A stretch of DNA of 60,000 bases from Takakia lepidozioides (GCA_030704615.1 CM060731.1:82442756-82502755); one strand, 5' to 3'. Shown: positions 1-11,860, numbered from the stretch's first letter. Made by a program: numbers and translations. Notes: generated from the sequence alone by a model not told the origin.

Positions 1-437
1 ACAAAACTAGCAATCTTGTAAAGGCATCACATTTGCAGAACAGTAACAATGTATTTGTAGCAAATTGGAGACTTCTCATAAAGGTGGACGAAAACGCCAG
101 GATGGGCTGCGAAATCACTACAAATTGAATGAAGAGCAGTAACAAGGAAGCACTATGCAGTACACAGACCATAAACGGCGCTGAAATAGGCCTCAATGCC
201 CGTTAATCTCCACACAATGTATGCTTTACTCGGATCCATTTGTAGACAACCAAAATAAAAAAAGCATGTGCATGCCATTCATGGCCAAAAACCACATTCT
301 CATGTATTGCGGCACCGAAATTCACCTGTAGCCATGGCGATGCGGCACCACCAAGTGTATAATTCCTCACAAAAAAATAGGGTGCAAGAAGATGAATGTA
401 ATATAATTGTCACTTTCTCCTTCCCGAATGTGGAATG

Positions 438-3400
438 TCAAGCAGTCCGACCAGTATCCTGCCGTAGGGCCTTGTGCAGCTCGTTGAAACTCAGTGTTGG
501 AGCATGGATGAAGACGTCCACTGCGGATATGCAACTCATGCGCTTCAGAAAAATGTAATAAAGGTGTTTGCAGGGGACGTATGCTGCATTCTTCGATTCC
601 ATAACAAGGAAGTCCTCACAGTTGCAAATTGGGTACTGTGAAACCGTGATTGCATACACGACACTGCGCGCAGCAGACCCGGCTGTTGACAACTGAAATA
701 TGCGCCCCATCCCGGGGTGAGGAACATCCCTGCAACCTTGCACTATGCAGGGCATTGCAAGAGCGTTGGCCATCCTGGTGTCGTTCGCCTTTGTTGGTGG
801 CCGCCGTCTTTTCAGTTTCCCCCACCGATGGGTGGGCCAAGCTGCGGGGTCACCCACCAATATGCGGGGCGAAGAGCTTCTCGTGGGAGGAGGATGACGA
901 CTGGGAATTGGATTTCGTGGGAACGTCTGTCCTCTCCACCAGTCGAAACCCTGCACTTCCTAGAGCGTCTGCCTCCTCCAGGGTAAGATATGTACCAGTT
1001 GCCATAGGCCAGACTGCCGGTGGTTCAGGCATGCCTTGTACACCATACTTGGGCTTGCCGAACACACACGACATGATGTCGTGCCTGCAGAACCAAAACT
1101 CCTTCAGTGTGGCCTCCACAAACTTTGCGCACACAAATCTCCCTGTGAAGCAAGGGGCAGGCACACCGCCCTACGGGCTCCTCCGAATCATCTCATTGCA
1201 TCTCTGGTTGGTGTCGACACAAACAACATAACATTTGCCACGAAATGTAGGACGGGTCCGTGCAATTCTCCACTGCGAGGCCGACACATCTCGCTCCACG
1301 ATTGGAATGCTGTATTGGGTAACGAAAACAGGAGCAACATGCTCATCCTCGGCATGTTGTCTCGAGTCTGGCAGCGATTCCATGGATGCTGCAGGAGAGG
1401 GGGTACGAGTCCTGCTTCGTGGAGGCGTGGGACGCAACATCGTTGTGCCCCGAGGTTGAGTGCGGATGTTCATATCTGATCTCCATGAATCCCCGTCCCC
1501 TCCGGGCATGTCCTCAATTCTTCTCTTCACCGGCCGGCTACGGACATCGCCCTCCAGGCAGTTCCCCCGACTGTGTAACGACGTTGACCTTATTGTTTCC
1601 CGCAATGCAGCAGTCTATTTTTTGGGATCGGTCGAACGATGCGCTGCCCTCATCAACATCTCCTGCCTGTCTGGTCCGATACCCCATTGCTTTCCTCCCA
1701 GAAACTGGTAGTAACGAGATTGTTGCATGATGGCCCTCACAATATCTTCTGTTGTTGCTGTCAATATGTCAACGAGATGTGCCGCAGAGGAAGCACGCCA
1801 GGAAGAGTGCACCGATTCGGCCATGTTCGTCGTCGGCATATCCGTGTCATCCTCCAAGCTCATGTCCTGTTGAAGGAAATTAGAAATGTCACTGATTGTG
1901 GAGAATGTCCAAGCACAAAACAGAACAATTGTCAAGTACAGAAATGTGTTACTTGTCTCATGTAGTCTCCAAACTGGCGGAATCTATAGTGCCACCACGC
2001 AAGCCACGTTTGCAGTTCTGGCTGATCTTTCACATCCACTGCCCCTGAAGACACCCACCAGGCTCGTAGGGTTGCAAACTCGGTCTCCGCCTCGTCGATG
2101 GAATTCGCATTTTTCCACGTTAGGCACATACTGATATGATCCTGCCGGTAGCGTGACGCCACGAACCTTTTCATTTTGCGTCAAACTCTGCATGAAGTGG
2201 AACCCGCAAGATCTCTCCTTCCCTTCCATTGGAGTCTTTGGGTCGTCCCCATATACCCTCCTAACTGCAGCCCAGTTCGCCTGGGCATTGTCAGCCATGA
2301 AGCCCCTAAAATCGGGAGGGGGCAACTTGGCTCTCGCCATTTGCTCATTAATTCCGCGCCACATATGCAACTCCGAATCTGTGTCTTCTCCCTTCATTTC
2401 GCAGATAGCAATGGTCATCAACTTTCTGCAATGTGGGTCGTATACATGTGCCCCCATTGTCACCCAATCGTGGTTGGTAATTCGCCGGATGTGGTCGAAC
2501 ATGACCCAGCAATTTGAGAGGTCTCCACTGGTCATCCGCTTCACCAAATCGACGCCGCTCCCCGGTCCGCACGTTGACATCTTAAATATGAAGCACCTGT
2601 CCGTCTCCGAGCCTTGACCAGGAAAGAAGCTGCCTTGGATGAAGTCGTAGCCGCATGTGCGCTTCACTTCCAAGATGGAGTGCATGTCTGATCCTCTTCC
2701 GATTCGTTTCTTGCAGCCGACAATGTGGTTCCTGACATTGGGGCTGCACACATGGGAGACAGCTTCCAGCAGGTCCTTCATGTCCCCCTCGCCCAGCTTC
2801 TCTCTTGTGCTTCCGTCCTCCGACATTATTCTGCCAATTGCAATCCTATGTACCGATGCGAGCTGTATCTGCTTTGGTTTTGCACCCGGCCTCAACCTCA
2901 CCTCCTCCTTGATAATATCCTGGGCTTGTTGAAAAGCGACTCTGCAATTGCCTCTGGCGAGGGGGTGCTCATGCTTTCCGATGTGAATGCATGCTCTGGT
3001 GCACGCTGGGCCGACGGTCCCGACGTAGTACTGCTTGGCATTGCACACTGCCATGCACGTAGGGGCTGCGTTGCAATGGGCACACTTGAACGTCCCTGCA
3101 GGAACTCTACCTTGAGGCCAAAACGGGGTCGACGAATTGCCAATCCAGTTAGTCTCATTCCTGGTGCCTTTGCTAGTGTAATGGTAACATGTGCTCGAGA
3201 AACATTTAAGATGCCCAACACACAATACATATCTCACTCGAACTCCATCACCCGGTTGGACGATGAAGTTTTGGTGACACACCAAGGGTGGCCGTCATGT
3301 TTCCTGTTCATTTCTGCGAGCATGCCGTCTGGGTCTGCGCCTGCCGACACTGGAGGGAACTCGTAGATAACATTCCCATCCACAACATCAGGCAAAGTTT

Positions 3401-4139
3401 CCACAGAATGGATTGGAGTTTTGTCGTAATCAAGCCTAAGAAGGTCACTGGAGCGGGAACCCGTTGTCTTCATCCTCCGCAATATGTCGATTACTGAGCG
3501 GACGAAAGTTGAGTCGAACGGTGTATGCTGAACACTCCTAGTGACGGACGACTTCGAAACGTACGATGGAAGGACCATACAGTCTTCATCGTCACTGGAT
3601 AAGTCGTGGACGACTGTTTCCCTGTTTTCCTGGATTTCCCTTTTCACATGTTTGGGCTTCTCTGTTTGTGAAGAGGTGCCCACATCCTTCACATCTTGCA
3701 CGCCAGACCCTCTTGTGGAAGGAGGATCAACCAAGTTCCAGCGTGGGAACTCTTTAGGCACGATTTCACCAATGGCACTGTACCGGATGGATTCAGAAGC
3801 TGGGAGCCGCCACTCTTTGCCTTTTTCGAAATCTGCATGTAGAATGACGGCACTTTCCAGAAAATTTCCATAAGTATCCTTCGTCTCCTCTTCCAAAAAC
3901 ACCGTTCCAGGGCGGAGCCCGAACTTCACACACAAGTACTGCTCAGTGACAATCGCAAATCCTTGGTCGCAGGGTATTTTAGCTTTCAGAGAATCAGGAT
4001 GGAAGTACACGTTTACCCAAACACGGGAGTCCATTTTGAAGGCGAGACCTCTCGGTACGCTCCGCAGCGAAGTCCTGCAATGAGAAGAGTGTGTCCTACC
4101 TAATAACACAAATGATTTTCTGGAGGATTCCGTATCCAA
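438..4139 (-). pseudogene. MULE-like transposase with GCM-like zinc finger and SWIM finger, disrupted
   Basis: Read on the minus strand. The N-terminal part (4139 to about 3290) is of unknown fold. A Cys/His-rich segment (about 3230-2950) follows, with CxxC pairs and a closing H-E-H, resembling a GCM/FLYWCH-type finger. The core has VMFDH, then GFMADNAQAN, then a C-x2-H (CGFHFMQS), and, after an intron (donor near 1953, acceptor near 1870), TTNMAESVHSSW. I read these as the D, D, C2H and E landmarks of Mutator-like transposases. A C-terminal SWIM pattern (CNCEDF ... VPCKHLYY) lies at about 600-520. The gene would cut and paste its own element in the nucleus. Damage: frame changes near 3234-3285 and 2140-2175, and an in-frame TAG at 1171-1173; some could hide unrecognised introns. 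A diverged relative lies at 14272-14690. The superfamily call is by motif order only. Confidence 0.72.
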
Positions 4140-4283
4140 CAGGATGGGTGATCAGTGCACGTAAAGATGAAGGTGTATAACGTACGTTACAAAAACAGAC
4201 GACAATAGCAAGTTCACATCGGATATTTGGTGCCTGAATTGTAATGTACAACCACTTGGGCTACAATAAATCAGGCCTTCCCA

Positions 4284-5813
4284 TGAATTTCGGCACCGAA
4301 ATCTGGATGAACATCTCTGTCATGTAACAGCTTTGGAAGCCAGGGGATGAATTCCGGCAACAGAAATCGTAATTTGTTCACCTCATGAAACTGACCAAGC
4401 ACCCAACGGATGGATTTCGGTGCCGAAATTCGGATGAACATCTTCTTCATTAAATTGTTTCTGCACATAAGGGTTGAATTTGGATGCCAAAATACGGATG
4501 AATGTGTTCCTGATTACAGTCGTGATTCACCACGTGTCCGGATATCGGTACCGACATCCGAATGACAGTAATCCTGAATCGGCAGAATGGATGTATTTCG
4601 GCGCCGAAATTCATTCTTCATCTCCTTTTCCGACCCTAATTCTGCTGCCTTGCGGATGGATTTCGGTGGCGAAATTCATCTGAAGTCCTTTTTGTTTTTT
4701 TTTTTCTTTGCGACAGATGAACTTCGGCGCCGAATCTCATCCAAGTACTCCCTTCTAATTTTCCTTTTTCTTCGCGAGCAATGAATTTCGGCGCCGAAAT
4801 TCATCCGAAGTCCTCCCGAATTTATTTTTTTTCCTTCGCGAGCAATGAATTTCGGCGCCGAAATTCATCTGAAGTCCTCCCGAATTTTTTTTTTCTTCGC
4901 GAGCAATGAATTTTGGCGCCGAAATTCATCTGAAGTCCTCCCGAATTTTTTTTTTTCTTCGCGAGGATTGAATTTCGGCGCCAAAATTCATCCGAAGTCC
5001 TCCCAATTTTTATTTTTTTTCTTCGCGAGCAATGAATTTCGGCCCCTAAATTCAACCGACTTCATCCCTCCAAATTCTTTTCAGGGTTTGAGAGCCGGAT
5101 TTCGGCGCCGAAATTCATCCTTACTATCCGCAATGAGTAACTGTAATATTACATTTTCTATGCGACGGATGAATTTCGGCGCCGAAATTCGTCCAAACCC
5201 GACACTTACTTTTCGCTTCTGGATGATATAATTTTCCGTAAATCGTTGGAAATACCCCGTTCCGACGAAGATAACAGGAATATTCTGCATTTAATGGAGA
5301 AATCGGCATATTGAACCCCTTCTGTCAAAATTAATTACATTTTAGCCATTTTTTTCATTTGAAACCGACAGTATCCATTAAGTGGTCTTTTTCGCACGGG
5401 ACGTTGCCGCACATAAAGTATAATTTCGGCGCCGAAATTATAGTTAAATGTCCAGAAATGGCAAGTCCAACAGGCATGGACAACATCCGTTAGGGGCAAT
5501 AATGGCGGCAAAGCGTAGCATGGTGCCGATGTAGTCTTCGCTCTGGATGAATTTCGGCGCCGAAATATGGATGATTTCACCTCGTCTACGCGCGGACGGA
5601 GATATTCGTAATGAATTTCGGCGCCGAAATATGGATGAAATGTGCCCAAGTGCAGCCGTTTCCACTGTCCCGGAATTAATTCCGGCTCCGATACCCCACT
5701 GACAGGTTTGCTCATGACGGATGAGGACTTGGGAAGCGATGAATTGCGGCGCCAAAATTCGTAAGTTTGAAAGCACTTGAATAGGAAGAATTTCGGCGCC
5801 GAAATTCATCCGT
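4284..5813. repeat. Palindrome array, core ATTTCGGCGCCGAAAT, about 20 copies
   Basis: Copies of a perfect 16-base palindrome, or 1-4 mismatch versions, occur near 4284, 4346, 4412, 4474, 4540, 4590, 4657, 4716, 4784, 4847, 4908, 4970, 5035, 5099, 5169, 5420, 5548, 5614, 5670, 5742 and 5790. Many extend outward to a 24-28 base dyad with arms GGATGAA/TTCATCC. The copy near 5418 instead has TATA/TATA arms. The array fills the spacer between the divergent transposase and ParB-methylase-like genes, so it may be their common regulatory region or a protein-binding platform. Most departures from consensus are CG to TG or CA changes, as expected if the CpGs were methylated. Confidence 0.93.
4776..5060 (+). 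repeat. Tandem block of 61-65 bp units carrying the palindrome
   Basis: Within the array, five consecutive units share TTCGCGAGCAATGAA, the palindrome, TTCATCYGAAGTCCTCCC and an oligo-T tract followed by CTTCGC. Palindrome starts near 4781, 4844, 4905, 4967 and 5032 give spacings of 61-65 bp; two more degenerate units precede the block. Outside it the copies are irregularly spaced and share only the palindrome. Confidence 0.9.
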
Positions 5814-6247
5814 CCGCTGATGAAACGTACCGACCTGACTGTTGAATGTCATAGGCAGGGGATTTTCATGGCGGTTGGATTTCATGATGTGCGGATATTT
5901 GATTCAATGCCGGCTGCTCCGGGAACAGCATCCGGTGAACAGAAGGTATTTCGGTGCCGCAATTCGGATAAACCGTCGAAAGAGAGGATACACTGGGGTG
6001 CCTTCGCCTACCTGGGACAACATAATCTCATTCCTCAATCTAGTGAGAATTCCGACTCCGGCAAAGAGAAAGAAGACGCGGGATTTTGGGAAGCCGCCAA
6101 CGATACGACTTAAGCTTCGTCTCATACATGAAATGCAGACCTCGTTATCCAGAGACTCGGATCGCCCACCAGTGAGAGATTCGTGCTTCGCGGATGTGAA
6201 GCACTCCATACGCAATATTCCTTTTACACCTTTTTTTTTACGTGCAG

Positions 6248-9200
6248 TGTCTCATGTTTTCCTGTTTGTTTGACATTGGAGCTGGGGAGGGATCGCAGGG
6301 GGGCGAGGCAATACAGTCAACTTTGGATACTCCTGCCCGGGTGCTGCGCTCGCAAGGTGGAAGTGCATCGAGGCAGGCGAGTCCTCATTCAACACCTCAG
6401 ATATCGCCTCAGAAAAGCCCACCTAGAGTTCGGAAGCCGAGGAAGCAGAAGGAGCCCATGGCTTCGCCAGTAAAACCCCTAGGGAGACTGCAAGCGGTGA
6501 TATTGGGTTTTCAGTCAATTTCAGAAAACACGGATGCGGTGGAGGCCGCTAGAGATGTGGGAGTCGGATCTGCAGAAGGGCGGCCCATTCAGCTGACAGA
6601 AGGAGAGGACGATAACGTGGTACGACTTGGCGACGATCAGAACCTGCTGGAGCTTACGGAGGAGCAAAACCTCCAGGACAGTAGACAGGCTGGTGAGAGG
6701 GGTGAGGGAAGTGACAAAGGTGATAGAAGTAAGAAACTGGTGGCGGGTATGCTCATGAGCGCACGAGACATGAACATAGCAGCAAACAGTTTGCTGGCAG
6801 AGACTCATAGCAACATAGGCCACGTTTTGGGCTCCATGGTGTATCCGGAGAACCTCAAAGTTCCTTTGTGTCGCATGGTAAGCCTTCCAGTTGTAAGGCA
6901 AGCACTGCGAGGGGATATCGATCGACTGAAGCACAACTTCAGAGAAGGGTACAGACGGGGGTCGGCAGCATTCTACGTTTCCATTGAGAATGACCAGGGT
7001 GTCACAAGGGGCCCCACTGCAGAGGAGCTTCAGAATTGGGGCCCCCACTGGCACACTGTTAATGCCGAGTTTGAAGCCTATCTGAAGACTAATCCCACAT
7101 TCGCACACATGGAAGGGAAGATGTTCTTCGTTTGGGACGGGAACCACAGGATGCTTGCCTGGACAGAGTACATTGCTGAAATGCATCCGCAAGATATCAG
7201 TTGGTATTACATGGTGGACTGCTCGTGAAGTTGGACGTCAGGGACAGAGGACTGTTGAAGGGTGCCATGGCGGATATAAATCTGTAAGTATACAATTACA
7301 TCCTTGTGTACTGCCTATTGCGGCGCCGAAATAGGCAATGTTCACCACTGTCATGCACTCTTTGAACTGGAAATTGGATTGCTGTGCCGAAATCATATTT
7401 TCATGTTGTTTTTTTTCTCCATGGCAGGGTAACAGAGAGGGCTTTCGTGGAAACTCATCTGGCTTATACGCTCTACAGAGTGCAAGAAGTGGGGACAACT
7501 CCGCTGACGGACTTCCAAAAGTCCCTCGATCCCGAGCTGTACAGGAAGTCCCTAGCGAAAGCAGATCGCACCTGGTACCGACCAACACTGGACGCCATGG
7601 TGGAGATCCTCTATTCGGTGAGGTTCATCTCAAATTTCAGTATCAATTTAATGCTATTTGTTGCAAGGATCCGTGGCCTGACTGTATCTGCTGGGTATGG
7701 GAATGCAGACGAACATCAGGGATGATTTGGCCTATGCCAAATAGCAGTTCTTTGAGAATGATGCCCCCAACAAGGCGGACGCGTCGATAGAGAGTCATAT
7801 TGTGCAGGCAGGGAGGCAATCCCGGACCAAGTACAGGTCCAAACTTGTTAAGCAAGTTGCAATCGCTGACCCTGGTCTTGGTGCTGAGTTCCTGGCGGAG
7901 ATAGGACTGCATTACTCCAGACCCATGAAACCGGAAATGTCCATGGAGAAACTTCATCACATTGCAGTGTCCTGTGTTGAGCCGGCCGAGAAGGTAAGCA
8001 TGTGTTTATTCTTGTTTTGTGACTTCTCGCGATTCTTATGTTGGAGTTCTTGTCTGACCGATGTGAGGTGGCTGCAGACGAGGTGGCTGCGAATCTGGAA
8101 TGGCCATACAAACACGAAGCTGCTGTACCACTTTCCCATCGAGCCAACAGACGACAAAATGAACGACTGGCTCAATGTGATGACTTGGTGGCATCAGGTA
8201 TAATTTTCTCCTATTCTGTGTTGGACATCGTCGCAATTTCAAAATCATGAATGTTTTGGAAACCTGCCATGCTGCAGGTACTGACCCACGCCCAGGAGCA
8301 ATTGGACTGCAACACCACCACTTTCAAGTTACAGATCAACTGGACGAAGCCTGAGACAATGGAGAACTACGTGCAGTCCTGGCGAGGGCGCTTCGCAAAC
8401 CTCTTTTTCAGAGAAATTGCAAAGGCAAGACGCAGCGTATACATCGAAGAGCAGGAGGGTGCCGACAAAGCGGCAATGCGTGTCCTGTTCAGGTAATCTG
8501 CTGCCAATGCATCCCCCTATTTGCAGTTTAGATGATTTGGCTAAGCAGCGATGGATATTGCGGCGCCGAAATATACCTCTGCAAGATGTGAGTTCTGGGT
8601 AATTGGGGCACGGTCCACTACGTATTTCGGTGCCGAAATACCTTGTGCATTGACAACTTACTCTTGCATGATGCATCGGTAGAATGATTTTTGTTGAACT
8701 GCCTCGTGATTGCAGGTACATAAACTTTGCACTCATTCCATCCGGAGCCATTCAAAGGGTTCCACCATTCTTCCTGGCGTGGAGGACACCTGGAGGTCGT
8801 GGAACGATGTACACATAAGTAATGGTGAAGGAGTGGCATGCCGAGCATTTGGTAGACTGTCCCTAGTATGTGGATCTCCCAAGTGGGACCGTTGACCTCT
8901 CAGAGGTGAACTTGAAGAAGGAAGCAAATGCCAGGGCTATGAAGGCGCAATCGGATCCCCAACCAGAGGACGCGGAAAGACTGAAAGCAGAGGAGGCAAC
9001 CAAGCAGAAAGCACTGAGAAAGTCAGCCAAGGTGGCAGCGTTGGCGAAGGAGCAGATGGAGAAGCAGGCAGCTGAGCAGCCCAAGGACAGGAAGAAAAGA
9101 ACGCGCAAACAGAGGCAAGAGACGAAGACCCCCACACCCAAGAAGAAGAAGCAGCAACACAGTCAGCCAGATGAGGACGATTCCGACGACGATTTCCAGT

Positions 9201-11182
9201 AGGAAAACACCCAGGGGGCCACATCTCGTCCGAAAATTCACAAGGGCCAGCGCTCCAGGGGGTCGGCTGCGAAGAGATTACTATACGAGGATGCACCTGG
9301 CAGACCCTACCGTGCGGTGCACATTGCGGGCAGGGAAGTCCTCAAAACACCCACAATTGTGGAGTGTGTTAATGAAAATTTCCTAACTGCTCTGACCAGA
9401 AGGCTGGAGATAACGAGATTGAGGAAGGCGATCGAGGCCCACCAGGGGAAGGGGAAGAGGAAGGCCACTGGCAATGATATGGAGGACACTCCTGGCTACA
9501 CAAAGATGATGGAGTATTTTGTGGCGATGAGCCACGGCAAAACGAGCACAGTCGGGGGCAGGGCGGTGAAAGCCTCCATCGACATGATCCTTGTGGATAT
9601 CCCGGATGGGCAGGAGATACTGGGGCTGGGCTCAGTACCCTGGTGGAACAAGTTCGACGAATGATACTGGAGCCACACATTCGGGTTCACAACCAACATG
9701 TTGGACGACGTTGGCTGTGTTGTTGTGCTAGCAGCCGATGGAGAAGTCACTGAGAATGATATCAAAGTATGGACGGGGAGAAGTGCAGCACCCATCCTGA
9801 AAAAGATCTGGACTTGCATCAACACGCAGGGTCTTCTCAACGATGGCTAGAAGGTATGTTGTGGTTCTCCTTTGCTATGTCAATTTCTGCGCCGAAATTG
9901 CCCCTGTACGTGTAGGCCACCTCTGACGTTTTCATTTCCTTCTCTGCAGACTCTTATCTTTCAGGCATTTTGCTTCGTGAAGGAACATTCGAAATTTAAA
10001 TTACGTGAAGCAGGAAGACTTGTTGATTCCACAGTTGATCCACTGGAGTATAACGTCCTGTTCAACCATGTGGGAGAGAAGGACATTCTTTGTGATTTGT
10101 CGGGCAAGCCATGGAGGTATGGCAGGACCAGGGGTCCTGCATTCATCCAGACGCTCATGGAAACGTGTACGGATGTTGAAGGCAGGGTCCTCGACGTCAC
10201 TGCAAATACAGGTGAGAACGTTAATTGAATGCGGCACCGAAATTGACACCATTTCCGTTTGTGTATGTTTGCTTGTGCGAGGAAGCGACTCATTCTTGAG
10301 TTTGGCTGTGGTTGTGTCGTATGAATTCGCAGGTGCCTGTATGTGGGCGGGAAGGATGTTGAACCGATTTGTGCTCTCATTTGAGGGGGATACGGCCTTG
10401 TACGATTACAATTTGGCGGGCCTTCAGCGTCTGCCTCCGACTGAGGATCCCAAAAACGCAGAAGAGGACGTGGAAGGGGAGGATGAAGATGAAGAGGAGG
10501 AAGTCCAAGAAATTCGTTCGATGCAGGGGCGCCCGAAGCCGCTTCCCCCAATGCCTGTCTTCGAGTGAGTTGCACCATAGTAAGTGTATTGGTTTCGGTT
10601 GTAGGGACCATGCAACCTGCCGATGATTCCCTGTTTGAATTCTCTAATGTACTTCATTCTATGTTTGTGCGTACACTCAGCCTTGCAGAGTCGTCCGACG
10701 AGGAGAAGCTGGGAGACTTGCCCGAATCGGACCTTGTTGCAGAGGAGGAGACAGAATCGCATCGGCCATTCTTTGCCAGAAAAGCGTTTCTCGCGAGTCC
10801 CCAGAAGCCCTTTTTTCTACCAGCCTATGCAGACACGGCTGCCAGAGAAGCCATCAGGAGGGAGGATAAGCCTACTCGGTTAGAGCAATTGACATACGGG
10901 AATGAGCAGAGAATTATAATGAGGCGTGAGGCCAAACATAGAATTGTGAAAGACAGAGTAGGGAAGTTCGTAATAGAATCCGCGTCCGAGAGCGAGGGGA
11001 ATGTTGAGGACACTTCCGCACCCAGGTGGACAGTTCCGGCTGGTGAGGATGGTATTTTTGAGGGGAGGGCTTCTCAGAGTAACAGCGGTAGCGGCAGTGC
11101 AGGTTCGGAGGCAGGTGGAAGGCAGCCATCCTTGCATGAGGCCGGGGATGCATCGGACAGTGATAGCGGATCCTCACCATAG
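6248..11182 (+). pseudogene. ParB-like / beta-class DNA-methyltransferase-like fusion, nine exons, decayed
   Basis: Proposed exons: 6248-7283, 7428-7617, 7709-7993, 8078-8197, 8278-8492, 8716-9853, 9950-10211, 10333-10564, 10681-11182. All introns are GT-AG and phases agree at each junction. The first ATG is 6254; an acceptor-like CAG just before 6248 suggests an upstream exon. A Ser/Pro/Lys-rich N-terminus leads to VWDGNHRMLAW (nt about 7129), the DGNHR signature of ParB/sulfiredoxin-type domains. Exon 6 has a Lys/Glu-rich, nuclear-signal-like linker, then MILVDIPDG and a KFDE..YW segment placed like methylase motif IV (normally DPPY). Exons 7-8 give RVLDVTANTGACMWAGR, like motif I, so the order IV then I is that of the beta class. 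An acidic tail follows. Damage: a frame change near 7226 and in-frame stops at 7742, 8816, 8864, 9200, 9662 and 9848, yet the reading frame is otherwise kept. Catalysis by this copy is unlikely, since the DPPY equivalent reads DIPD. Confidence 0.68.
7313..10245. repeat. Intronic copies of the ATTTCGGCGCCGAAAT palindrome
   Basis: Copies lie at 7313-7336 (intron 1), 8555-8574 and 8622-8641 (intron 5), 9881-9900 (intron 6) and about 10222-10245 (intron 7) of the ParB-methylase-like gene. I see none in its exons. The arms differ from copy to copy but stay self-complementary: GCCTATT/AATAGGC, GTATTTC/GAAATAC, CAATTTC/GAAATTG. Three of the five begin 10-30 bases after the 5' splice site. Confidence 0.88.
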
Positions 11183-11239
11183 CAAAGTCTCATTTGGATC
11201 CTTTTGTTGAAAACCCTGCCGTTTCTAACATTCCTATTG

Positions 11240-11525
11240 GGAAATTTGGCGCCGAAATAGCCCAGTGCGCGCCTTCGTTATATGGGCCTCAAAAATTCCA
11301 CGGATGAATTACTGCACCAAAATATCGCGATGGAAGCCTTCAGCACAAGACACTTCAGCACATTCCACTTGGGTATTTCGGCGCCAAAATAGCCCGTTCT
11401 GCGCCTTTAAATACCGCACTATATCACATTTTAAGAGGTAATTTCAGTGCTGAAATACCCCGGTGGATGTCTTCAAAACACCATTTTAGCACACTGCTCT
11501 TGGGAATAACGGCGCCGAAATACCT
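11240..11525. repeat. Five palindrome copies downstream of the ParB-methylase-like gene
   Basis: Degenerate copies of the same palindrome occur near 11243, 11305, 11373, 11440 and 11502, about 65 bp apart. Several are followed by TAGCCC or TACCCC. The copy near 11440 reads ATTTCAGTGCTGAAAT, where paired changes keep the dyad. No ORF is supported in 11183-11640. Another outlier copy lies near 305-321, at the far end of the transposase gene. Confidence 0.85.
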
Positions 11526-11626
11526 CATTCCGCATCCTGGACCAGGAGAAACAGACCCTATTACCGAGGTAAGAGGACATAACACCGTCAATAAAGGCAG
11601 GAAAATTCCAATTCCGCGGATGCCCG

Positions 11627-11672
11627 CTCATGAGCTCATAGGCTCATAGGCTCATGGGCTCATGCGCTCATG
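11627..11672 (+). repeat. 8-bp tandem repeat GGCTCATR, about six units
   Basis: CTCAT recurs every 7-8 bases here. It is a short satellite-like tract just beyond the last palindrome and may mark an element edge; nothing else supports a boundary. Confidence 0.75.
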
Positions 11673-11852
11673 AAATAGTAAACCTCCGGGTGGAGTGTTG
11701 GTGCGAGCGGTGTTGGGCACGAGTGGCACCTGGAGGTGTTCCCGTGATGCGGCAGGATCATATTGCGGATGAACACTATCAGACATGGGGGATTGCCGAT
11801 GCGGCAAGGGTGAGCCTTCTATAACGCATTGTTGTAGCATTTTTTGTGCTAG

Positions 11853-11860
11853 TATATAAG
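11853..11860 (+). promoter_or_regulatory. Possible TATA box (AGTATATAAGG)
   Basis: The string AGTATATAAGG occurs here and again at 59241, where it sits upstream of an ORF. Downstream of this copy I find only a weak 61-codon ORF at 11972. Confidence 0.3.

Noticed and set aside
268-1965. Plus-strand ORFs over 268-1965
   Set aside because: They are antisense shadows of the minus-strand transposase exons and carry no motifs of their own.
4284-5813. CRISPR-like array
   Set aside because: Spacing is irregular, the units are palindromes in a eukaryotic context, spacers are T-rich and repeated, and no cas genes are present.
4284-5813. True bacterial parS sites
   Set aside because: The sequence differs from the parS consensus, and the linked protein only resembles the ParB N-terminal fold; the parS analogy is kept only as a hypothesis.
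6248-11182. Stop codon reassignment in this gene
   Set aside because: All three stop codons occur in frame, other genes here end normally at stops, and decay is simpler.
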